This document shows, in pieces, positions 46,871-60,658 of a stretch of 64,000 nucleotides of DNA. The DNA is from Alviniconcha marisindica (Eukaryota > Mollusca > Gastropoda > Provannidae): contig JABMCL010002057.1 in the NCBI GenBank assembly GCA_018857735.1, positions 85,001 through 149,000 on the forward strand. The letters are read 5' to 3'. Each line of letters opens with the position of its first letter. Position 1 is the stretch's first letter. The notes beneath the pieces were generated by a model. It worked only from the letters and a program-made list of their open reading frames with translations. It was not told where the DNA came from and ran no database searches. The position numbers and the translations under genes are program-made.

Positions 46871-49635
46871 TTTTAGCCATTTACCGTTTTCATGCATAAC
46901 CCCAAATAAGCGCTAAAGGAAGAAACATCTTTAAAATTCATCTCAAGGTTAAATCAAAATGCACCTCCTTCGGCATCATGACACACACATTGCATGATTT
47001 TGCCAACATACAGCCAAAACTTTCGTCCTGTGTTCAGCCCACGAAAAAGAGTAATGCAGGCCCTTGGTGGGTATTCCATCATTGAGGTCACCCAGCCTCT
47101 CACAGAAAACTGGCATGTTAACCAGACGCGTGCACATGATTGAAGGACTCAGGCTGGGAGCCGGAAAAAAATAAAAATAGCCCACAAGTCAAAACAGAAA
47201 TATTTTTTAATGATTTAAACTGCCTCTTCATCTGACACGAAAAGCTACAACCATCAGTTTATTGCAAGAACACCCAAGTCTGTCAGGCGGGGAAAACAAA
47301 GAAAAGAGAGAAAATAAAAACCACACACTCAAACTAGTCTGTTTACCCTAAGATCAAATATATTATTACAGTAGCTGCACAGACAACACAATACCCCCCC
47401 CCCCCCCCAGCCCAATAATATACTTGACCCCTCATCAAACAATACCCCCCATCCCAAATAATACACTTGACCCCTCATCAAACTGCTGCTGAAAATGGAT
47501 GACAAACCTAATGCACCACACACTCAGTAAAACAAAGTCCAACAAGGTAGCTAGTTATCCTACACATCACTCCGTTCTGTTTCTCATCATGTAATGGGGG
47601 AACGCAAAAAAACTGGGGAAAGTAGATACACCACTTAGTCACACCTCCTTGTGATTGGCTCAAACAATACATCGCTACATTATGAATCTGAGGTCATTAC
47701 ACCACAAAACAATCACTGATTAATTTTGAAGTGATTCAAACAAGATTTATTGCAAAAAATTAACAAATAATTTAGCAATGCATGAATCAAGTAGAACTAA
47801 AATCTGTCATCACCTGTATATATTATATATACAAGCCTCAAGCCAAAGCATGCTTACTGTGCCAAAAATCAGGTTGAATATATATGGATTTGGATACACA
47901 ATGAATAGATGCCCTCTGAATCTACCATAAGCATAAATGCATAAAATACTTTTTCATCACTCTTTTATACATTCAACTCCAACTACCAGTGTCATTCACA
48001 CCACTGCATACTCACACATATAAACACACACTTGCTGAAAACAATTCTTTACAAACAAACAAAAATCAAAACAATCCATTACATGTCAATCATAATCAAC
48101 AGGGCAGGAAAAAAATAATAATCTTAAACTCTAATAAAACACACAACTCTTATCCTAAATACACATGTAATCATAGCATTAAACATTGATATTTTTTGTA
48201 AAAAACACATATTATAAGAACTGCAGTTTGCTGATTAAAAAAAAGACTTCTCAATCACAAAACACAATCTAACATCTAGCTATGTACATACAAACTGTTC
48301 TCCAGCTACAAAGAAAGAGAATTAATTACACCAGTCTACATGACACGCAGGCTTCAGCTTGGCTGGACAATTACAGCCACCAAGCCTGTTGCTTATTTAC
48401 ATACAGACGGCCTGGCAGCGACGTACATGGATACATAATACTGCCGGACAGCGACGTACGTTGATAAACACGCAGCCTGACAGTTACATACACCGATAAA
48501 CACACAGCCAGACAGTAGTAACATGCATCGATAAATAATTGCCCCACTGCAAGGCTGCAGATGTGCTTGATTCAAGAACTGTGTCTATATATATCATTTT
48601 AAAAAATATGCAAAAAAATCAAAGGGTTTGCTGCCACTGTTATACACAAATGTGGTTCTTTCTTTTGCAATGCATCTACGGTGCAGAGAAACGGACCCGA
48701 GAGTTCACGAAGTTACTCCCGAACCCCCCCCCCCCCCCCCAATTTTGGGCAACTACTGCTCTACACATCAACGGTGCTACACTGAACAGACCAAAAAACA
48801 CAGTGTTCTCTCTCTCTCTCTCAACAACATTCATTCTCACACTCTATAATTATATCACTCCCAAACCGTTTCCCTGGGAAAGGTTTGCTGAACACAGCCA
48901 ATTCTCAGTCCAATGCCTTGTTGGCTCCTTGAACTGAAACAACAACCAACTGTGCCAATGGTCACAGCATGGGCGACAAGCATGCATATCCCCCCCCCCC
49001 CCCCCACCACACTTCTACACATACCCTCCTTCTGAAATACAGAAAGAAATGTTTCCATGACACCATTATTTTCTTACACATTATGTCACTGTGCTTGTTA
49101 CAGCAGAATGCCTTTAATACTGGCGTGATCACCATGACGTCTCAGCAGAACTTTGCCGCACAAGACTGAGGAACACCAGGAAACAGGAGAAGGGGCGGGG
49201 CATCAAGCTAACTCAGTCTGCCGTTTGAAGAACGTCTCCTTTACATGGAAACTGAAGTGAAGATTGAACCGGGCATGAAAATGAAGGAAATGTGCACATC
49301 TTTCCATCTGCAGGCTTCACTTGGTTCTTGTACCACCAATATTTACACAGAGGAAATACATTTCTGCTTCGGATTGGAATTCCTCCTCAGGGTGCATCCG
49401 TGTTGTGTTTCCTCTTTACCAGACAGAAAAAGGTCGCCTCATCATTTGATACTCTGCTGCACAGTCCAGCCTTGTTCATGACCTCACTGCTGCTGGGCAT
49501 AAAAGGGCAGCGCCTTTGGTCGTTTTCATGACTTTCATGTTGAGTTTTTAACAAATGGGACTGGAAATTGAACGAAAATAAAACCCTGTTTCCCCCCTCT
49601 CATTCCACTCCTATCAACACAGCTTCACTGTGACT
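46871..49635 (-). other. No gene recognised; possible 3' UTR or flank of the DUF4211 gene
   Basis: Unique AT-rich DNA with poly-C tracts near 47394, 48725 and 48991. The best 3'-end signal on the - strand is AATAAA at 47746-47751. Whether the transcript extends this far from the stop at 51789 is unknown. Confidence 0.4.
47746..47751 (-). terminator. Candidate polyadenylation signal on the - strand
   Basis: AATAAA read on the - strand, in 'tttgcaataaatcttg'. It lies about 4 kb past the stop codon of the DUF4211 gene, so the link is tentative. Confidence 0.3.
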
Positions 49636-50350
49636 CCCCTGTAAAAGAGTCTGTCCATCCTAAGAGGGATAGTCTGTCCTAAGAGGGACAGTCTGTCCTA
49701 AGAGGGACAGTCTGTCCTAAGAGGGATCGTATGTCCTAAGAGGGATAGTTCCTAAGAGGGATAGTCTGTCCTAAGAGGGACAGTCTGTCCTAAGAGGGAT
49801 AGTCTGTCCTAAGAGGGACAGTCTGTCCTAAGAGGGACAGTCTGTCCTAAGAGGGATCAGTATGTCCTAAGAGGGATAGTTCCTAAGAGGGACAGTCTGT
49901 CCTAAGAGGGACAGTCTGTCCTAAGAGGGACAGTTCCTAAGAGGGGTAGTCTGTCCTAAGAGGGACAGTCTGTCCTAAGAGGGATAGTCTGTCCTAAGAG
50001 GGACAGTCTGTCCTAAGAGGGATCATATGTCCTAAGAGGGATAGTTCCTAAGAGGGATAGTCTGTCCTAAGAGGGATAGTCTGTCCTAAGAGGGATCATA
50101 TGTCCTAAGAGGGATAGTTCCTAAGAGGGACAGTCTGTCCTAAGAGGGATAGTCTGTCCTAAGAGGGATAGTCTGTCCTAAGAGGGACAGTTCCTAAGAG
50201 GGATAGTCTGCCCTAAGACGGATAGTCTGCCTTAAGGACAGTGTGTCCTAAGAGGGACAGTCTGTTCTCAGAGGGACAGCCTAAGAGGGATAGTCTGTCC
50301 TAAAAGGGACAGTCTGTCTGTCCTAAGAGGGATGGTCTGTCTTAACAGGG
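49636..50350. repeat. 19-bp minisatellite, about 38 copies
   Basis: The unit is 'agtctgtcctaagagggac', with a/c variation in the last bases and shortened units 'agttcctaagaggg' recurring at intervals, which gives a higher-order pattern. Confidence 0.96.
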
Positions 50351-50508
50351 ACCCCCTCCACTAACTAACAATCCACCTGCTATAGGAAAAACAACAGCAG
50401 GATTCCCCCCCCCCCCCCCCCCCAAACTTTGGATGTTCACATTCATTTTGCTATGCTTCCGACCCGGCATCAGTGAATTCCCAAACTCCTCCCTGGCCGA
50501 TATTCACT

Positions 50509-50757
50509 GAGCCTCACGCTGTAGGAGTACTACGATTGTTAACAGCCTCACGCTGTAGGAGTACTACGACTGTTAACAGCCTCACACTGTAGTACTACTA
50601 CGACTGTTAACAGCCTCACACTGTAGGAGTACTACGACTGTTAACAGCCTCACACTGTAGGAGTACTACGACTGTTAACAGCCTCACACTGTAGGAGTAC
50701 TACGACTGTAAACAGCCTCACACTGTAGGTGTACTACGACTGTTAACAGCTTCACAC
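50509..50757. repeat. 34-bp minisatellite, about 7 copies
   Basis: The unit reads 'cagcctcacactgtaggag' then 'tactacgactgttaa'. Confidence 0.95.
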
Positions 50758-50781
50758 TGTTGTATTTCAACAGAAAGCAAG

Positions 50782-50784
<3 letters not shown>

Positions 50785-50844
<60 letters not shown>
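50785..50844. repeat. (GA)n microsatellite
   Basis: About 29 GA units. Confidence 0.96.
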
Positions 50845-50846
<2 letters not shown>

Positions 50847-50939
50847 CCTTCACCTATTAAACAGCTGGTATGGAGAATCAAGGCCTTCACAGTACTCTCA
50901 ACTCATAACTTGGTGTGGTCAGAAAGTGGCCTGCAGGGA

Positions 50940-51345
50940 GCACACCTTGACCTTGCTAGCCCATAGCCTTGCCGGTCATGCACACCTTGACCTTGCTAGC
51001 CCATAGCCTTGCCTGTCATGCACACCTTGACCTTGAGAGCCCATAGCTTTGCCTGTCTCACACACCTTGACCTTGAGAGCCCATAGCCTTGCCCGTCATG
51101 CATACCTTGACCTTGCTAGCCCATATAATCTTGCCTGTCATGTGCACCTTGACCTTGCTCGCCTACTGCCTTGCCAGTCACGCACACTGTGACCTTGTTC
51201 ACCTACTGCCTTGCCTGTCACACATGCTGTGACCTTGCTCGTCTACTGCCTCTGGTCACACACACCTTGACCTTGCTCGCCTACTGCCTCGCCTGTCACA
51301 CACACTGTGACCTTGTTTGCCTATTGCCTTGCCTGTTATGCATAA
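50940..51345. repeat. Roughly 42-bp minisatellite, about 9 copies
   Basis: The unit contains 'caccttgaccttgctagccc' and 'tagccttgcctgtca'. Later units change to 'gcctactgccttgcctg'. Confidence 0.93.
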
Positions 51346-51788
51346 CAGTCTTTGTCTATTTGTAGTCTGCCTTCAGCCACTGAAGCCCATGCTATTATGT
51401 TTGCACATTTTGTACACACATGACCAAAAAACAAAAACAAACCAAAAAAAAAACCACCCACCAAAAAAACACCCCCTCCCTCCACACACACAAAAAACCC
51501 AATCTGTCGGCAAAGTTATATCTCAGAAGTCATCAACAGTTTCCGTAAACATGATCATTGCCACAAAAGCAATAGTAGACCTACACGGTTATCAAAAGAC
51601 TGTTCACATGCGTTTTTCACACCAAGAATATTATGTCGTCTCTCTCTCTCACCGCTGTCTAACTGCTCACTACCACAGACATGGACGAAGGAAGAAAGAA
51701 GGCAGAACTGTCTAGACTGGCCAAGGGGATGTAAGCGTTCAGGTCTGATTACAACAGAGCGCGTCAGATGAAATGCCATGCCCCAGCA

Positions 51789-51824
51789 TCATCGCTCCAG
51801 CAAAGCTTTGAAGTCTTCAAAGAT
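51789..51824 (-). CDS. DUF4211 gene last coding exon
   Basis: After 'gatcttttacag'-type acceptor sequence, eleven codons IFEDFKALLER and a TGA stop (51789-51791). Short, but in phase with the previous exon and with the expected amphipathic end of the domain. Confidence 0.75.
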   Translation of the reverse strand: MFEDFKALLER

Positions 51825-54800
51825 CTGTAAAAGTAAAGCAAAGGGCATCAATAAACAGAACTGTTCAACACAATTGGGTAGAAAATGAACAGCCACTTTA
51901 ACCTTATGAATACAGAAGAATCTATGTCTGCCTGTCTACGTGAATGGCATGTCATGGCTTGGCACTCAACACCCCCCCCCCGCCCCCCCCACATTCTCCC
52001 CCCAAAACTATTGTGGTGAAACTCTGTGTGAAGATTGCTTCGGATCTTGTGTACCTGGTGTATGAGTAACAATGCCTCTGGCTAATCAATGCAGTAATGC
52101 TGAAGACTAGTGAAGTGAACGAGTCACTCTGCAAGGCAAAGGGATGGTGACAGCACTGCAACTGGGGCCCAGTTTATCTGGCAGCAGTGTGGTTTGACGT
52201 TCAGCATTCTGGACTCTCCTGCCAGTGACTGCCAGACACACCGGTGTCAAACCGAAGAATGATGCTTGCTAACACCTGGGATGCCCCCCGCCCCACCCCA
52301 CACACACACAACACATATCAGCAATGAAGGTGAATAAACTGCAGCCAAAGAAAGCACTGACCTTGAGAACCCAGCCTCTGTTCTGTAAACACTGGTCCAG
52401 TATGCTCTCCTCTTTGATATTCTGAGACCTATTGCTTTCCCGCACCATGTGAACCTGAAAGGGCAAACATGATTATACACGTCAATACCAGTGTGCACTT
52501 GCAGCCTGGGGTCCAACTCCATGCACACAACCACGCAGTCTTTCGGCACTTCATAAAGAGAACGAAGCTGGTGAAGAGAATGAGGAGGAGATAGGGATGG
52601 GGAGTTGGGGGTTGGGGGTGGGGGGTTCTGGTAAAATGAGTGATGTACTCTGTGGAGAAAATGATGAAGAGGTGGTGTGGGCAAGACTAATGAGCTTAAA
52701 AAGAACCACAAAGAAACAACAACAACAACGAATCTTCCACTGCTGCCATGAAAAGGAAACATCTTTGGGTGACAGACACATCACTTTACTGACTCGCACC
52801 AACCTCTACTTCAAAACATCTCTGGTCACATGCCTAGCATCTTTAAAACTCACTGCATTAACACAAACTCTACAAAGGCAAAGTACACAACAACATGAAC
52901 AACTTCCTTGTCGTATCTGGTACCATGCCCTTGTTATATCTGGGAACATACCAGGTTTTTTGTTCCTCAAACTTAATGTTATGAATTTTAAACTGTATCC
53001 ACAGCAAAAACCTGCTCCACTCATCACTAGAGGTGGACCAGGCTAGAGCCCAGCTAGGGGCTTGCTAGAGTCAAGGGGCTTGCTAGAGTCAATCAAGAGG
53101 CTTGCTAGAGTCAATCAATGGGCTTGCTAGAAGTGAGCAAAAGGCTTGCTAGAATCAATCAGGGGGCTTGCTAGAGTTGAGTAAAGGGCTTGCTAGAATC
53201 AATCAGGGGGCTTGCTAGAGTTGAGCAAAGGGCTTGCTAGAATCAATCAAGGGGCATGCTAGAATCAATCAAGGGGCATGCTAGAGTTGAGCAAAGGGCT
53301 TGCTAGACTCAATCAGGGGGTTTGCTAGAATCAATCAAGGGGCTTGCTAGAGTTGTGCAAAGGGCTTGCTAGAATCAATCAAGGGGCTTGCTAGACTTGA
53401 GCAAAGGGCTTGCTAAAATCAATCAAGGGGTGTGCTAGAGTCAACCAAGGGGCTTGCTAGAGCTGAGCAACGGGCTTGCTAGAATCAATCAGGGGGCTTG
53501 CTAGAGTTGAGCAAAGGACTTGCTAGAATCAACCAAAGGACTTGCTAGAGTTGAGCAAAGGACTTGCTAGAATCAACCAAGGGACTTGCTAGAGCTGAGC
53601 AAAGGACTTGCTAGAATCAACCAAGGGGCTTGCTAGAGCCCAGCAAGGTGCTTGCTAAAGACAAGGGGCCTCTCCTGTGTGAGAAAGAAGGCATGTACAC
53701 CCACCTTGGCCCGGCACCGCTGGTACAGGCGATACTTGAAGTGATGGAGGTTGTGGTACTGCGTGACGAAGGGGGCCGCCGTCTTGCCCACCAGGAACTC
53801 CTGAAACATTAAACCAGGCCCATCCCAAATAATCATACAAGCAGGAGCCGGAGTGTGCTTGGGATTACACCCACATTACTACCGAAAAGACAGATCTCTG
53901 ACTTACTTTATATTTTTTATTACAGAATATGGAAAATGTTATTGTGTCGCGAAACAAATTTGTCTTTAGACAGGACAGTGAAAACAGTAGTTACATCCCT
54001 CAGTACTCAGTGACTAGGAGCCCACACAGTGACTAGAAGCCCAGAACCCTTTACTGCTAAGCACTTCACATAAATAAATGTTCATATTTCAGTGAGCAAT
54101 ACATCTCAGACACACAGCAGTTTAAATGTACAAACTTGCACTGAAGCCACATGCAGGACTTTAGAACACTTCCATTTCTGACTGGACCCAGCTCAAAGAC
54201 ATTGACAGTTTAGCAAACAAACTGATTACAAGGAACACTTCCATTTCTGACCGGACCAAGGACAAAGACATTCTCAGTTTAGCAAACAAACAGATTGCAA
54301 GGAGCACTTCCATTTCTGACTGGACCCAGCTCAAAGACATTGACAGTTTAGCAAACAAATTGATTATGAAGAACACTTCCATTTCTGACTGGACCAAGCT
54401 CAAAGACATTCTCAATTTAGCAGACAAACTGACTATGGGAAAAGAAGAAGGAAGTTACCTGTGAGGAGTTATCAGAGCTGGGCAGGTCTGTCAGCAGGAA
54501 TCTGTCGTAGGCAGCGCCGTGGAACAACACAGACTTGATGGTAGGAGGGGAAGAATTCTCACATGCCTGGCAAAGTCAGGGCAGTCAAAAGTTTAAATGA
54601 AAATCATACAGACATAAACACACATACTAAATAAACTAGTCGAAAAGTAAAACGAAAATCACACACACACACATTAAATAAACTAGTCAAAAGGTCAAAC
54701 AAAAATCATACACTAAATAAATTGCTTTGTTTCTTAAAGATGTTGCAGATACACTGACCCCTGAAAAACCTCCGGAATTAAGCCCCCCATATTCTCTTGA

Positions 54801-57800
54801 GCTTTTCCCTTCTGAAGCATGCAGTCAAGCCATGAAAATCTTTCAAAAATACATATGGGAAGGGAGGCAACTTGCTGTACTTCAAATGTTTCAAGTTTTG
54901 CTTCAGTGATATTAATGCATAGCATTTGTGTGTGTGCACGTACACACAATTTGGGTGCTAAAGTTCTTCCCTTTTACTCCTGTATTTACTTGCCACTGAT
55001 GTATTTTGACTGAGCAGTGTACATGACTGTATGAGTACGTGTGTATTTTGTATGTGTGTGTGCGCGCGCGCATTATTTACATTCAAAGTGCAGTTTTCTG
55101 ACTTTTTGTGTTTGTGTGAGTGTGCTTTTTGATGTCTTGAATAATCTTTTACATAGGGGATGTTTTGCTGTGTTTACTGCTGCCAAATGAGTTTCCCCAC
55201 TGGGACAATAAAGCTGTATTCTATGGTGTTCACACTTTACCTGACAGGACTGCTTGAGGTTGGGCCTGTTGATCTCCCGCATCTGCGGCTTTGTTCTCAT
55301 ACATTCCTGAAAGACCAGCCAGTCAGAATCAAGCTTTTGGGTAACAACCAATCAGAAACTGAAACTGCATAACAACCAATCAAAAACTGGAACTGCATAA
55401 CAACCAATCAGAAAATGGAATCATCAACAGCTTTTTAGGGGATGGACTGTGGCATGTGACAACCTACATCAACCATAGCTGCACTATAGCTGGGAAGAAT
55501 TGGGACCTGGTTCAGTTGCATGTTCAATATATAAACTGCAAAAACTATGGTTCCAGTCCAGTCCAATGGGAGAGAAAGGCTGAACTCTTCAGTGCAGGTA
55601 CTGAATCTACATGAAGACCCATTTCCAATTTAATACATTAAACTGATATCCTGGAGATCTACGCGCAGCTGCACAAGTTCCGGCTTAAATTATGTGTCAT
55701 CTTGATAAAAAGGAATATCTTTTTTTTCACTGTAAACTTGGGAAACTCTATGGAGTCATAAAAAAGTGTAAGTATACTAATTCCATACTTAGATGCAATG
55801 TATAGTTTGCTTTCAACCATGAAAGGCTTTAAGCCATTTTGGGTGAGGACTGATTTGGTTACACATAAAAATCTAAAGAAAAAATCCACAATTAAAACAT
55901 GAGCACCTGGCTGCCTACAAGTACTGTAAACAAGTATATCACTATATATCTATCTCTATATATATATCTCTCTCTCTAAGATTTAGCTTTCAGACATATC
56001 TGACCTTGAAAACAGCCCCAAGGTGACTAAAAATATATATGAACAAGTCACACCAGCTTAAAATTTTAACCACATAAGAGCTCAGAGAAAGCACAATTCT
56101 CCTACTTCCTGTAACTGATTATTTTGTGACAGGGAAAGATACCTACCAAGTCTACAAACATACATACTTGATATTAAAGTTCAAAGTGAGAAATTCGTGA
56201 GAGAAAGAAAAAACAGAAAACTAAAAAGAAGACAAAAGTACTGACCCTAAACTTTGGTTTCCACTGTACAATCTTGTCAATCTGTTCCAGCTTGTGGTCA
56301 ATCATCTTGTCAATCTTCTCTAAGGGCACCAGGTAGAAATACTCTGAAATGAGAAGCTAGTCATCAAGACAGCAGCCATGGAAAAAAAGAGAGGCTCATG
56401 CACAAAAAGCCTGCAACGATGCGAAAAACAAAATGATCCAAAATTTAAATGGCTGACAGTAAAAGCTTCACAAACTTAAAGGACAAGTCCAAGGTTAGGG
56501 GTGATTTCTGACACGATTTCCGTTAAAGCTCGCTGAGAACAATGATGTAGGTGAAACTGTGATCTGAGGGTTATAAATGCACGAAAAAAGGCATTTTCTG
56601 TCTTACTGAAAGCGTCGCCATGACGCCCAAATCACGTGACCATATGCCTACTACGTCACTCTGGGGAGTCACTGCAAAATGGCCAACTTGAGCTCCGAAG
56701 ACGAAACTGATACTTTGCCCGAGAGACCCACAAGGATACAGCCGTATTAGTTTGAGCCTGTCGGGCAGGATTTTGAAAGAGTACCGGAACATCGTGTCAG
56801 CAAACCCCATGCGGTATTCCATGGAGTTTGCAAAATCTCACTCACTGCAGTACTCGCTACACAAATGGGCGTGATGCGGTGCAGCAAGAAAGTCAGCTCG
56901 TCTGAATTGTATAAATTTAATCCACTTTCATCTCACTCGGGTTGATTGCGTGGGAGCTTGTGCATTGTTATACCTGGGGTCGTCTGCGAATTGTTACAGT
57001 TCGCGGCAACACAGTAGGCCGGCATAGTTAACTTTTTTGTCGACCACACACATACACAGTTTACTGAAGAATCTACGATGGCAACTGCACTGACTCCCCA
57101 GACTGACGTCACTTCCGGGAAAGTCTACAGAAAATAAAATCGATTAAAAACCCAATTAAACATTTTCTTACATTTTTTATTTCATTAAATCTGAAACTAG
57201 TGACTCATTTGTCAATCATTTCGATGGTCACTTTGCATACTTAAAAACCTTGGACTTTTACTTTAAAAGTAACCAATACTTGCTGTTTAAAATCAAAATA
57301 CTGAGAAAACTGACGAGACCTCATCATTACTTCTCTAAGTAAGTACTTTACTACTTCGTGATAATGTACAGTGCTGTGAGCTTGTAAATTTTTATGGGGT
57401 ATAGCGCTATATATAAGAGTTATTATTACTTTATAACACTAACAGCTAATGTGACTGCTGGAACAAGACCATGATAACAGCCCAAACTCAGATGTGGCTG
57501 TCTTTCCTTCATCTCCCATCAGTTGCTTTCATGGTTATAATTTATATCAGCCAAAGTACGAAGCTACCTAGCTAGTTATTCTCAAAGGCAGGAAATTACC
57601 GGCGTTTAAGTTTCACAGAAGTCAACATTCACAAACTTTCAAAGACCTCCACCGATTCATTCATCTTTCACAGACTTTCAAGGCCTTGAAAAAGGCAGAT
57701 CTCCCTCCCACCCCCAAACTGTCAATGACCTTCAATGACTGCAGGAGCCCTGCCATGAAGATTCTAGAGAACTGGCACTGCTTGTTCAGAATTTTGGAAC

Positions 57801-60588
57801 CCAAAATGAATGATGCAACCCCCCAAAAAACAACAACAACAAAACAACCAACAACCCCACTTGCCACCAACATCCCCACCACCAGCACATCACCATGGAG
57901 AGAACAGCTACCTTGTGACTTTCTGATGGCAGCCAGGAAGCTGGACTCGAGTGACTGGCTGAGGAAGATCTGGAGGTAGACGTTGAAGTGATCCACTAGA
58001 GGGTCGTCCTCATACTGCACCTCTAGGCTGTGGAACGGCACAAAAACACCCAGCACATTAGCAGTGCAGTGAACACTACATCCTGCCATTTGGTTGGAAT
58101 GAAGAAAAAGATGAAGGAGAAGAAGATGGAGGAGGATGCAGAGGATGGAGGATGAAGGAGAAGAAGAAAAAATCCGGACTACTACAGTTGCTACCAACTG
58201 CTACTCCTTCAGCAACACACCAAGACGCAGGAACCAGTGTAGTATTAGGTGCGTTATACAGTGACATGATGGTACAAAATAGTATGTCATCAGCAATGAC
58301 AGAGTTCTTAACCCCCTTAACTCAGGCAGACAACAGTCGACAGTCACAAGTGCAGCCTATTAACAATAACATGCATCTATAGGAGCATAATCAACAGACC
58401 AAGAACAGCAAGAAAACAGTCCACTGCTCACTGAGTTATAACCCCCCTGGTGTTCAGACTGTACCTGCCATCAGTGGTCTGCTGTTCACTGTTTTGCACG
58501 AACCACCTCCTGGTGTTCAGACCGTACCTGACATCAGCAGGTGGTTATGGTTCTGTTCTACAGTAGAGTTGTACACTGTTCTGTTTTACAGTAGAGTTAT
58601 ACACTGTTCTGTTCTACAGTAGAGTTATACACTGTTCTGTTCTACAGTTGAGTTATACACTATTCTGTTCTACAGTAGAGTTATACACTGTTCTATTCTG
58701 TTTTACAGTAGAGTTATACACTGTTCTGTTCTACAGTTGAGTTATACACTATTCTGCTCTGTCCTACAGTAGAGTTATATACTGTTCTGTTCTACAGTAG
58801 AGTTATACCCTGTTCTGCTCTGTTCTACAGCAGAGTTATACACTGTTCTGTTCTACAGTAGAGTTACACATCACCTGGGGTTCAGAACATACCTGCCATC
58901 AGCGGGTGGTTTGGGCCTGTACTCCTCCATCACCTCCACCACCTCGCCATGCGGCTTGTTGGTGATCACCAGCACTCGGATCGGAATGTACCCCGCCCGC
59001 ATAGATGGCACCCACGAGGAATACTGATGAAAAGTAAAAACACTGTAATACTCTTGAAAGAAACGGTCTGCAATCTCCAACAAAATGAGGCCCAAGTGGC
59101 ATCAGCAAACAGAACATCGGAAGTGAGTCTCCTCGAAAGTGTAGAACAGCATTATATAAAAGTGATCAACAACAACAACAGCCAAGGATGACTGCTACAG
59201 TGCTAGCATTCTAAAACAAGAGCCAAACACCTATGTTTTGTGTTGTAATATTAAATCAGCATTCCTTTTAACCATTTAGGTGTTTGGATCAACAAGCATA
59301 GCACCTGGCTGAGGCCACATGCATTATTGCGGACACAGTAATAAGAGAGATCTGAAACACCTCAATTAACAGAGTTCCATCTCCTGATGTAAAAATCTGA
59401 TGTCTGCTAATATGGGGGATATACATACTACTGGGAAACAGTCTCTATGATTCAAGACTGTGGCAAATTAAATCTAAGAGCATTCTGAGGGGAACAAAAA
59501 AACTGCATCGGCATCCAAAGTGAAAAAAGAAAAAGAAGAGAGCTCAAAGTCAAACAGGACCAAGTCTTTGATGATGATGATGTAGAGCTTAATGTCCTCG
59601 GATGTCGGGTTGACATATTAGGGACAAACTGTGATCAATGCCTAAGCATGGTTCAATGTTACTTTACTTCCACAGAAACCGTAAGGCTCATAAGGATGGG
59701 GAGCCCAGGACGGCCACCTCGACTTTCATGCAGCTCCTGAACTCTGACCAAGTCTTTAAACAAACACAAGACTTTAACTGTGTCACTCCCATTATTATTA
59801 TAGTGACGGCACCAACCAGATAACATGCAAACAGGAACCACTCACCGTGGACACTGCTTTATGATGTATGCGTCCGTTCTCGATGATCATTTCAAACTTG
59901 CGCATCATCCGGCCTTGCTCTAACCTCCAGATGGGGTAGCTCTCGTAATTATGCAGATCCTTCTTTTCCAGCAAGAACCGGCCCACCTGCAACCACCAAA
60001 CACACAACTTCAAAACATGAACTACAGCAAGGGGACTGCCACCGCGTTTAGGCTGTGGTAAAGTCCTTCTGCACAGTTATGCAGATTTTTCTTTTCCAGC
60101 AGGAACCGCCCTACCTGCAAACACCAAACACACAACTTCAAAACATGAACTACAGCAAGGGGACTGCCATCGTGTTTAGGCTGTGGTGCAGTGCTTGCTT
60201 CTGCACAAACATGAAGGGACCAGGAAAGTTTTTTGTTTTATCAGCTGTCAGACCTTTCAGCATTAACAAACGCTAGTCAGAAGGAAAGGAGGACTCCGGA
60301 CCTGAAAGGAATTTCTGGTCATCCAGTCTTCTGACTGTTGGTGTTTCTCTTTACCATGCTGTACTGTTGTTCCCTAGGTTTGGTCATTACCAGCTTATGC
60401 ATCAGTTGTTTCTTCTTCTTTTTGGGGGGGGGGGGGGGGGGGAACTGTTATTAATAATGACTACCATAATAATATTAATAACAGCTCAGTCATTTGTATC
60501 ACACTCACATCTTTCAAAACATATAACTTTTTATAACAACTCATAATCACATCACAAACATCTGTCAAACCTCACCTCTTCAAGCGAT

Positions 60589-60658
<70 letters not shown>

